A DNA stretch of 64,000 nucleotides from Clostridiaceae bacterium. GTDB taxonomy: Bacteria > Bacillota > Clostridia > Oscillospirales > Acutalibacteraceae. Below the pieces are notes generated by a model, which saw nothing but the letters and a program-made list of their open reading frames with translations, searched no databases and was not told where the DNA came from. The stretch covers positions 1 to 64,000 of the forward strand of contig CAJGCA010000002.1 in assembly GCA_904501705.1 (NCBI GenBank). Direction: 5' to 3'. A program made the position numbers and the translations under genes. This document shows positions 56,804-64,000 of this stretch, in pieces (within the stretch, counting starts at the first letter, position 1; each line of letters begins with the position of its first letter).

Positions 56804-57940
56804 ATGAACTACACGTTTACACCCGAAGAGCTTTTTTCCAAGGGCATCGTGGAGGCGGAGTTCTTCGACCCCGCCACCGATAATCTGCTGGGCTACTCCA
56901 AGTATGTCGTGGACTTCAACCCCGCCGGTTCTATGAACGAGGGTGAGGTTGCCGCCGGTCCCGGCAACGGCCTGGTTATGATGATCCCCGACAGTGCTCG
57001 GCTGAACATCACTGCCACCACCGCCGATTCCGCACTGAACAACATGGCGCTGCCTGTCGGCGGCACTCTGACCGGCGGCGGCATCGTGGAGACTGTTACT
57101 GGCATCACCGCATTCGACTCCACTCTGACGCTGAACAACGCCGCCGCCCCCCTCGGCGGTCAGAACGGCCCGGTCTGCTATGTGCTGACCAGCACGGGCG
57201 CTGATAAGGCTACCGTGGAAGCCAACAGCGGCACCGCCTATCCCGTGAACACGGACGGCACTATCGTCGGCTTCGCGGCTGTCAGCGGCAACACCTACTG
57301 CGTGAAGTATTTCGTTGCCCGCAGTTCCGCCCTTCAGCTCTCCATCCCCGCGCTGTTCGCCCCGAAGGTGGTGCGGGCGCATTTCGCGGTGAACTGCTAT
57401 GCGAAGAACGTGAGCGGCGACGTGATGCAGGGAAGCCTCATCAAGATCCGCCACTACGTTTTCCCCTACTACTACTTCACCAACCCCCTGGCCGACACTC
57501 TGGGGCAGACCAGCACCGGCACTGTCAACCTGTCCGGGCGCTGTCTGACCTATCAGGAGGCCATCAGCAACGGCACCTGTGCCACCAACACCAGCGGCTA
57601 CTACGGCTATATCGTTGACGAGTATGTGAACGATGCCGCCGGTACTGCCGCTGTTGACGGCATCTATTTCATCGGCCTTGGCGCTGGCGCGACTGTCGCC
57701 GTCGGCAACACCGTTGTCCTGCCTATCAAGTACAGCGTCAACGGCGTCCTCACCGAAATCTCCGACATGGATCAGGTGACGTTCACCAGCTCCGCTACCG
57801 GAGTGGCTACTGTCCCGGAGGGTGGTCATACCAACACCGTCACCGGCGTTTCCGCTGGCACGGCGAACATCACTGCCACCGTGACCAACAACCGGACCGG
57901 CGTTACCTATACCGACACCATTGGTGTCACCGTGAGCTGA
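56804..57940 (+). CDS. Major tail (tube) protein with C-terminal Ig-like domain
   Basis: 378 aa. Residues 1-300 are beta-rich and low in charge (GYSKYVVDFNPAGSMNEGEV ...). Residues 305-378 form a BIG2 Ig-like domain (FTSSATGVATVPEGGHTNTV, TGVSAGTANITATV). An Ig-like decoration at the C-terminus of a tube protein is a known phage arrangement. Confidence 0.7.
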   Translation: MNYTFTPEELFSKGIVEAEFFDPATDNLLGYSKYVVDFNPAGSMNEGEVAAGPGNGLVMMIPDSARLNITATTADSALNNMALPVGGTLTGGGIVETVTGITAFDSTLTLNNAAAPLGGQNGPVCYVLTSTGADKATVEANSGTAYPVNTDGTIVGFAAVSGNTYCVKYFVARSSALQLSIPALFAPKVVRAHFAVNCYAKNVSGDVMQGSLIKIRHYVFPYYYFTNPLADTLGQTSTGTVNLSGRCLTYQEAISNGTCATNTSGYYGYIVDEYVNDAAGTAAVDGIYFIGLGAGATVAVGNTVVLPIKYSVNGVLTEISDMDQVTFTSSATGVATVPEGGHTNTVTGVSAGTANITATVTNNRTGVTYTDTIGVTVS

Positions 57941-57951
57941 ACAAAGAAAAC

Positions 57952-57981
57952 AGCCCCGGCCTTTCCGGGCCGGGGCTTTCC
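57952..57981 (+). terminator. Rho-independent terminator
   Basis: 10-bp GC stem AGCCCCGGCC/GGCCGGGGCT, 6-nt loop, TTTC tail. Placed after the tail tube gene, it may lower expression of the tape measure. Confidence 0.75.
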
Positions 57982-58046
57982 TGTAGTCCCAAGTTTTCAA
58001 GCCTTGAGAGTTTGGTAGTGCGGGAAAGAGAAGAGGGAGTATTTGC

Positions 58047-58616
58047 ATGAGCGGAAGTATACCGATGCATATAAAACTCGATAAAAGCCTTGTGCAAGCA
58101 CTCGATGGAGAAATCACAACGGCTATAGGCTCCATCATGCAAGATTGTCAAGCGGCGCTTGACGGAGTGGCGGCAGAGGCAAAAGATGCCCTATTTCGCC
58201 ACATAAGCGATGATGTTTATAAAAAATGGTCTCCATCGGAATATGTAAGGCGATATGAAGACGGAGGACTTATCGACTTCTCAATCACCCCGACAATCAC
58301 CGGGCCTGCATCTGAGATCAGGGGGAAAAAGTTCGCGTCTGTATTTGAAATGAGGTATAAGCCCGACGGTCAATCAGAACAATGGAGAGCGCCTGCTGAC
58401 GGCGATGCGTTAATCCATAGGATTGAAAGCGGGAACGGATATGAATGGGGGAAACACCCGGGGCCGAGGCCGTTCTGGACAAACTTTGTGAATGAGATGA
58501 TAGATCAAAACCAATTCGCAGATTCATTTCTGCGGAATATGGCGTTGCTTGGCGAAACCGTAGAGGGAACGGCAGAAGTTATCCGCACGGACGGAGACGG
58601 CGACTACGATTATTGA
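58047..58616 (+). CDS. Hypothetical tail-module protein
   Basis: 189 aa (MSGSIPMHIKLDKSLVQALD). Helical N-terminus, then a beta-rich middle with ESGNGYEWGKHPGPRPFW and a helical end, the layout of HK97 gp10-like tail proteins (FVNEM... RPF W). The link is tentative. Confidence 0.6.
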   Translation: MSGSIPMHIKLDKSLVQALDGEITTAIGSIMQDCQAALDGVAAEAKDALFRHISDDVYKKWSPSEYVRRYEDGGLIDFSITPTITGPASEIRGKKFASVFEMRYKPDGQSEQWRAPADGDALIHRIESGNGYEWGKHPGPRPFWTNFVNEMIDQNQFADSFLRNMALLGETVEGTAEVIRTDGDGDYDY

Positions 58617-58635
58617 AGAATAAGGCGGGACTGAA

Positions 58636-61600
58636 ATGGCAAATATAAAGCTTGCTGTTATTGGCGATTTTCAACAGGTCTATAAAGAAGTTGAAGCGCT
58701 GGAAAAAAGAATAAACGGGATAAAGCCGCTTGAAATCAAAGTTTCCGCAACGCAGGCCACGGAAGCTGCCAAGAAAGCCACAGAACAACTCAACAAAGAA
58801 GAACAAAAAAGGACTACTACCGCTCAAAAGGAAGCCGAAAAACGGCAGACTATATCCCATAAAGAAGCGGAAAAACGGACAACCGAATTTCTGCGTTCCG
58901 CCGGGAAAATCACGGAGAACGAGCAGAAAGAAAATCAAAAGCGCCTGACGAATCAGGAAAAGGCCAATCAAAAGAGCCAAGAGAACGAGCAGCGGCATAA
59001 TGCCCGGATGGTCGAGCAGGCTCAACGGCAGGCCGACAGACTGGCCGCAAGCCAGCAAAGGGCCGACCAGCAAGCCGAAGCGCAGGCACAGCGCCATGCT
59101 GACCGGATGATCGAGCAGCAGCAGAGGCAAGAGCAGAGGCTTGAACTCTATACCATCCGCCAGCAGCAGATGCTGGAGAGGCAATCCAGAGCACACCAGG
59201 ATTTTTCCAAAGTCGTTGAAAGAGCCACCAGTGTATACGGGCAGTTCGCAATCACTCTTGGCAGGAGGCTTTCCAACGCCGCCATCAACGCCGTTACATC
59301 CTCCTTCCGCGAAGCTCTCAGTGCCATGCGGGAAGTGGATCAGGAACTCGCCAATATCCGCAAGGTCACGGACGCACCTGAATCCGTAATCAACGAGCTT
59401 GGCGCTCAGTCCTACGATGTAGCTTCTCGGTATGGTATCTCCGCGCAGGATTATCTGTCTGCCGCCGCTGAGTTCGCCAAAGCCGGTTACAGTAACTACG
59501 GCGATATGGCGGAACTTGCTACCAAGACGCAGTTGGTGGGTGACGTTGCCGCCGAAACCGCTACCAAGTTCCTTATTTCCGCCGACGCCGCCTTTAAGAT
59601 GGGCGGAAGCATTGACGACCTTACAACGGTTCTGGACAAGGCGAACATCATCGAGAACAACTTCGCCACCAGCATCGAAAAGCTGTCCGGCGGATTCCCG
59701 ATTGTCGCCAACGTAGCCGCCATGACCAACATGAGCGTGGACGAAACTATCGCTGCGCTCGGAACCATCACTTCCGTGACGCAGGAAAGCGGACAAATGG
59801 CCGCCCGCGCTCTCCGTGCCCTTATCCTCAACGTAATGAAGGACACCCAAACGGAGATCGAAGAGGGCGTCAACTGGACGGAGCAAGAAATCGAAACATT
59901 GCAAGATGTTTTGATGAAATACTCCGGCGAAGCCATGAGGACGGCTCAAGAGGCCGGTAAAATCGTAAACCCCATTGAGGCTTTCCGTGGGCTTTCCGAG
60001 GCATATAAAGCGGGAGACTTGACGCAAGCAGACTTGGCCCAAATCGCCTCCGGCCTTGGCGGAAAACTCCGCACCAACCAGCTCCTTGCCCTCGTGCAGA
60101 ACATGGATATGTTCGACGAGATGCTTGGCATGGTGAAAGACAGTGCCGGTAGCGCCGACAAGGAAATCAACGTCCTTCTGGAAACCTGGAACTCCAAGAC
60201 AAATCAGCTCAAAAACTCCTGGACGAAGTTCGTTTCCGAACTGATTGATTCAGGGAAAATCAAAGAGCTTATTGATGAAGTGCGTTCTTTTGTGGAGGGA
60301 CTGGACGCAGAGAAAATCGGCAGAGATATCCGCAACGCCATTGCGCCTATCATCAGGTTCATACAAGACACAGACTGGAAAGCCGCTGGTCAAAACATTT
60401 CCAATATCTTTGATAAGATCACGAAATTTGCCACAGCGGCAGTCGTCGTCAGCACTCTTTCTACGATTTACGGCTGGCTCTCCAGCATTTTCAGCGTCCT
60501 CGGCTCCATCGGCGGGCTTCTCGGCATCGGCGGCGCTGTCGGGGTGGCCGCAGGCGGTGGGATCGTGGCAGCCCTTGGTGTTCTTGCCGCAGGGGTCCTT
60601 GCCGTTACTGATAATTTCGCCGAAAGCAAGCGTGCTTTTAGCGAAGCGACCAGGGAACTGGACAGGCAGAGAGAAAGCGTCGAAAAGGCGAACGAAGCCT
60701 ACAGGGACTCCACAGATGAAATCAGCGCAACGGCGTTCGTGGCTGATGAATATATTCGGAAGCTCCAAGAAATGGAGCAAAACGGATTGGACGCCGACGA
60801 AGCTGCAAGCGACTACCATGATACTCTTGTACGGCTTACGCAACTGATCCCGGAGCTTTCCGAGGTCATAGACCTTGACAATAACAGTATTAAGGGCGGA
60901 ACCGAAGCGCTTTACGACAATATCGAAGCGTGGAAAGCCAACTCCACAGAGAGGGCTATTGCCGCCCGAAAGGCTGCTATCGTTGACGCTATAGCGGAAG
61001 CGCAAGTCCAGAATCAGATAAATACGATTCGCAGAGACAAAGCCCAATCCGGCATTTTGGCCGATTGGGATGCGCTTCAGGCCGAAGCAGACAACATCAC
61101 CAACAATATTATTGTCCCTGGCGCTGATGTTGACGACGCGACGTTACAAAGACTGACCGAAATCACCGAATGGCAAGACGCAAACTATGACGCTTACTTA
61201 GAGGCTACCCGGCAGGTAGAGGCATATAACAAAGCCATCGAAGAGGGGAACGAACTCCTTGACTCGTTAGAGGAGCAGCTTATAGAAGTTGAAGAGTTAG
61301 AGTCCAAGGAAACCAGTTCACAACAGCCCAAAGCAGAAGATTTTCTTTCCCCCGGCGCAACAGATGACATGAGCCGCGTCCTGGCCATGCAGGAATATCT
61401 CAAGGCCAGCCAAGAAACTGCCCAGGTTACGCAAGATGGCTTTGAAGAAAGCGCAGAGGCCGCAGAAGAAAACGAAGAGAGAACCGGGGCAGCCGTAAGC
61501 GCTACCACCCGTCATCTGCGCAGAGCGGCGCAGCACAGAAGAGAACTCCGGACAGAACTCCAGTCCGTAAACGACGAAATTGTTGGAGATACCGAAGATT

Positions 61601-63003
61601 TCGCCGAAGAAACCGGGGAAACCCTGGCGGATGGGCTGAGAGATTCAGAGGGAGAAATCCAAGCTGCGGCGGCAGAAATGACGCGCTCCATCGGAGACGG
61701 CATTATCTCTCAATCCGGCTACATCAAAAGCAAAATCTCCGAAGTAGTCGGCATCGCAAAGCAATTCATCGGCGGCCTTTCCGCCAGCGGATCTATGTCC
61801 TACCACCCGGAGGGGCAAAACTGGTGGGTAGACTCCAGCGGTTCTGTACACACCGCCCACGCCGAAGGTACAAGCAACGCACCGGGCGGTCCTACGCTTG
61901 TAAACGAACTTGGGCCGGAGCTTATCAGCGAGAACGGCAGAGCGTATATCGCAGGCGGCGGCAGGCCCACCGTCGTGAATCTTTCTCCCGGCGCTATCGT
62001 TATCCCCGCCGATCAGACAGAGGAAGCACTAAAAGGCGGTATGCCCAGATACGCCAGGGCCTCCATGAACGCTACGAGCCTGTGGGGGAGCGGCAAAGCC
62101 ACAACAACGTGGACAGGGCGCGGAGGCGGAAGTGGCGGCGGCTCCAGCGGCGGCGGAAGTTCCAGCGGCTCCACTTCCAATTCGCCTGACTTTTCTTCTC
62201 TGGAAAAAAAGCTGTCTGATTTGCTCCGCAATCTCGAACTGCAAATCAAACTTGCCGAAAACGAGGGAGACTACGTTCAGGTCGTAAAGCTCTACGAGAA
62301 AGCGCAAGAGGCTGTTAAGGGACTCGTAGACAAGTACAGAGCGGCAGGATACGGGGAAGACTCCACCGAAGTCCTTACGCTGCTGAACAAAAATTACGAC
62401 TATGCCGGGAAACAGCTCGACATCTACCGCACAAAATGGGACGAGCTTATCAAAGCCCTGCAAGCAGACACAGACGCCACAAAGGCCGCGTCTGCCTTGG
62501 AAGAAAAGCGGCAGGCCGCAGAGGATGCCAGGGAGTCCCTGGCGAACGCTCAGTCTCAAAGGACGGTAAGAATCTACAACGCCGCTACCGGGCAATGGGA
62601 ATGGGTAGCTGACGAGGGGAAAGTAAAGAGCGCTCAATCGGCACTGACCAAGGCCGAAGAGAGTTATAACGAGCAAGTCAAGAGCAGTGCGCTCACGGAA
62701 CTGAAAGCGCTTCGGGACAACCCGAGCGACCTTTCCGGCATTACCCTCGGGCCTGCGCTCTCTGCCGTCGCCACCATGTCTGAGAGCAGCCCGGAGTTCC
62801 AAAACTTTGCGCGGGCACTGGACGCTGTGTTCGGCGTTGGAAGCTTCTTGCAGAGCACAGAGGGAAGCACCTCTGTCCTGCCAACGGTGGACAGCCACGA
62901 TACCAACTACAGTTTCGGCGGCGTGAGTTTGTCGCAGGAGCAGGCCGGAAGTATGTCCCTCATGGAGCTTGCGAAGTTGCTCAGTGTGCTAAAGATCACT
63001 TGA
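58636..63003 (+). CDS. Tail tape measure protein
   Basis: 1455 aa. Residues 30-190 are a charged coiled coil. Residues 190-450 carry the TP901-type tape measure core (GISAQDYLSAAAEFAKAGYS ... TSIEKLSGGFPIVANVAAMT). Hydrophobic helices lie at 590-660. A second coiled coil covers 840-1000. A Gly/Ser-rich linker is near 1155-1180 (GRGGGSGGGSSGGGSSSGST). Its length implies a tail of roughly 200 nm by the usual rule. Confidence 0.92.
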   Translation: MANIKLAVIGDFQQVYKEVEALEKRINGIKPLEIKVSATQATEAAKKATEQLNKEEQKRTTTAQKEAEKRQTISHKEAEKRTTEFLRSAGKITENEQKENQKRLTNQEKANQKSQENEQRHNARMVEQAQRQADRLAASQQRADQQAEAQAQRHADRMIEQQQRQEQRLELYTIRQQQMLERQSRAHQDFSKVVERATSVYGQFAITLGRRLSNAAINAVTSSFREALSAMREVDQELANIRKVTDAPESVINELGAQSYDVASRYGISAQDYLSAAAEFAKAGYSNYGDMAELATKTQLVGDVAAETATKFLISADAAFKMGGSIDDLTTVLDKANIIENNFATSIEKLSGGFPIVANVAAMTNMSVDETIAALGTITSVTQESGQMAARALRALILNVMKDTQTEIEEGVNWTEQEIETLQDVLMKYSGEAMRTAQEAGKIVNPIEAFRGLSEAYKAGDLTQADLAQIASGLGGKLRTNQLLALVQNMDMFDEMLGMVKDSAGSADKEINVLLETWNSKTNQLKNSWTKFVSELIDSGKIKELIDEVRSFVEGLDAEKIGRDIRNAIAPIIRFIQDTDWKAAGQNISNIFDKITKFATAAVVVSTLSTIYGWLSSIFSVLGSIGGLLGIGGAVGVAAGGGIVAALGVLAAGVLAVTDNFAESKRAFSEATRELDRQRESVEKANEAYRDSTDEISATAFVADEYIRKLQEMEQNGLDADEAASDYHDTLVRLTQLIPELSEVIDLDNNSIKGGTEALYDNIEAWKANSTERAIAARKAAIVDAIAEAQVQNQINTIRRDKAQSGILADWDALQAEADNITNNIIVPGADVDDATLQRLTEITEWQDANYDAYLEATRQVEAYNKAIEEGNELLDSLEEQLIEVEELESKETSSQQPKAEDFLSPGATDDMSRVLAMQEYLKASQETAQVTQDGFEESAEAAEENEERTGAAVSATTRHLRRAAQHRRELRTELQSVNDEIVGDTEDFAEETGETLADGLRDSEGEIQAAAAEMTRSIGDGIISQSGYIKSKISEVVGIAKQFIGGLSASGSMSYHPEGQNWWVDSSGSVHTAHAEGTSNAPGGPTLVNELGPELISENGRAYIAGGGRPTVVNLSPGAIVIPADQTEEALKGGMPRYARASMNATSLWGSGKATTTWTGRGGGSGGGSSGGGSSSGSTSNSPDFSSLEKKLSDLLRNLELQIKLAENEGDYVQVVKLYEKAQEAVKGLVDKYRAAGYGEDSTEVLTLLNKNYDYAGKQLDIYRTKWDELIKALQADTDATKAASALEEKRQAAEDARESLANAQSQRTVRIYNAATGQWEWVADEGKVKSAQSALTKAEESYNEQVKSSALTELKALRDNPSDLSGITLGPALSAVATMSESSPEFQNFARALDAVFGVGSFLQSTEGSTSVLPTVDSHDTNYSFGGVSLSQEQAGSMSLMELAKLLSVLKIT

Positions 63004-63015
63004 CGGAGGAACGGA

Positions 63016-64000
63016 ATGATTGAAGAAGCGAAAGCCTTTTGGGATGCCATATCCGGGAAAGTAAAGGCGCTTATACAGTCGGAAACCTCCAATGCCATGC
63101 GCGTAGCACGGTTCAACGTAACGACAGCGCCGAACGGCAGTGTGATGGGCGTGACGCAGCCTTACGGGAATACGGAATTGCTCCTCCCGTATTCCCAAGA
63201 GGTAGCAGGCGCAAGCGTTGGGGATACAGTGCTTGTAGCGTGGTGGGGGAGCATGAGCAACGGGCGCGTCTACTATTTCTCCAAGGGCTACGACGGGGGA
63301 GCGGGAGGCGGCGGTGCTTCCGCTGACGTAATCGCCTCCATCACATTCCCTGCCGCCGCCTCGTGGACGGACAGCGGGAACGGGTGGTGGACTGCAGTGC
63401 CGACCATCGCAAGTGCGACCATCTCGGCCAAGAGCAAAATCGACCTCCAGCCAACGGCTGCGCAGTTTATGGCTCTCCAGAGCGCCGGTGTGCAGGACCT
63501 GTACGTGGATAACGACAATGCGGCGCTGACGGCCTACGCCGTGGGGAATCCTCCGGCGAGTGCCATTACGATGCAATGCTCCATCAGTGGGACGAACGCC
63601 CCGCAGCCGCCGGTGAACCCGTCGATAGACATGATTTATCCGATTGGCTCGATCTATATGTCCGTGAACAGCGTGAATCCGGCGAATGTAATCGGCGGGA
63701 CGTGGGAGCGTATCAAGGACACGTTCCTGCTGGCGGCTGGCGATTCTTACAGCGCAGGGTCATCGGGAGGCTCTGAGAAACATACCCACGAGTACGGTAT
63801 TCAATACGGAATGTATTATGAAGCGACTGTATTTGAAAACAACTCCAATGCTGGCGCTCTCAGTTACGACCAAGAGGGGAACATTTCGATTGGACCAAAA
63901 GAGAGCATGGGAGCTATATCCTCATCGCACCCCAGCGCGACAGGAACGGCCACTGGCAGCTTCAACCATGAACGAGCAACCGGCAACACATCATACACAA
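63016..64000 (+). CDS. Baseplate/receptor-binding-region protein, 5' part
   Basis: 328 codons, open at the right edge. Residues 1-95 are an OB-like baseplate segment (VTTAPNGSVMGVTQPYGNTE). Near residue 205 the DMIYPIGSIYMSVNSVNPAN ... GGTWERIKDTFLLAAGD unit is the T4 gp12-type collar found in Firmicutes phage fibres, followed by GGSEKHTH. The host-contact tip lies beyond the window. Confidence 0.75.
   Translation, partial: MIEEAKAFWDAISGKVKALIQSETSNAMRVARFNVTTAPNGSVMGVTQPYGNTELLLPYSQEVAGASVGDTVLVAWWGSMSNGRVYYFSKGYDGGAGGGGASADVIASITFPAAASWTDSGNGWWTAVPTIASATISAKSKIDLQPTAAQFMALQSAGVQDLYVDNDNAALTAYAVGNPPASAITMQCSISGTNAPQPPVNPSIDMIYPIGSIYMSVNSVNPANVIGGTWERIKDTFLLAAGDSYSAGSSGGSEKHTHEYGIQYGMYYEATVFENNSNAGALSYDQEGNISIGPKESMGAISSSHPSATGTATGSFNHERATGNTSYT

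Noticed and set aside
56789..60042. Long minus-strand frames opposite the tail tube and tape measure
   Set aside because: Antisense shadows of recognisable tail genes.
1..64000. CRISPR array
   Set aside because: No regularly spaced direct repeats with unique spacers; the repeats seen are short, unevenly spaced or intergenic linkers.
1..64000. Insertion sequence or transposase, or reverse transcriptase of a diversity-generating retroelement
   Set aside because: No transposase or reverse transcriptase motif found in any frame; one could still lie beyond the right edge near the fibre gene.

Overview
The window reads as a large piece of a temperate, long-tailed (siphovirus-like) phage genome that infects a moderately GC-rich Clostridia host, probably a gut Oscillospiraceae relative. 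The evidence is dense one-strand gene blocks with AAGGAGG ribosome sites, ATGA/TTGA overlaps, a Firmicutes-style lysogeny and replication module, and a complete head-to-tail morphogenesis operon. No ribosomal or housekeeping gene is visible. The host assignment is inference.

Layout. 1-15.6 kb: about 50 small genes on the minus strand, mostly unknown acidic or Cys-rich proteins, with Lar-like and DUF551-like proteins, an ASCH-domain protein, a winged-helix regulator and a tyrosine recombinase. A short linker carrying the ribosome site recurs between these genes, and a second dispersed repeat sits at operon starts. 15.6-16.1 kb: divergent control region with two CACAATATATTGTG palindromes 32 bp apart, a leftward promoter and a consensus rightward promoter. 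16.1-17.0 kb: one very GC-rich gene for a helix-turn-helix, sigma-like protein. 17.0-19.6 kb: 2.6 kb without convincing protein genes, holding G-runs, CACTTTG iterons, a promoter-terminator pair, tRNA-Asn, tRNA-Ser and two aberrant tRNA-like genes. 19.7-27.2 kb: plus-strand operon starting with a circularly permuted C5 cytosine methyltransferase, two more DNA methyltransferases and a radical SAM protein, then small proteins and a HAD-type phosphatase. 27.2-27.5 kb: attachment site with a tRNA 3'-end core and six putative arm-type repeats on both sides. 27.5-29.4 kb (minus): integrase, mini ImmA-like protease, XRE repressor. 29.6-38.6 kb (plus): Cro-like protein, two ParB-like proteins, YqaJ exonuclease, DUF1351, RecT/Bet, SSB, replication initiator with internal iterons, DnaC-type ATPase, RusA. 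38.7-64 kb (plus): terminase, portal, protease/scaffold, decoration and capsid proteins, holin-like proteins, connectors, tail proteins, tape measure and the start of a receptor-binding/baseplate protein that runs off the right edge. tRNA-Thr(CGT) and tRNA-Gln(TTG) sit inside this late operon.

How it fits together. Arm-type repeats flank the att core on both sides, so the two sides probably belong to one phage and the sequence represents an unintegrated attP rather than a prophage end. The repressor/ImmA pair faces the early operon across an operator-rich gap. The early operon supplies recombination-type replication, and the late operon builds the virion. The 19.7-27.2 kb block looks like a DNA-modification island at the end of the phage map, next to the tRNA region. 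The leftward block is an accessory set of unknown host-takeover or anti-defence genes with its own switch near 15.85 kb.
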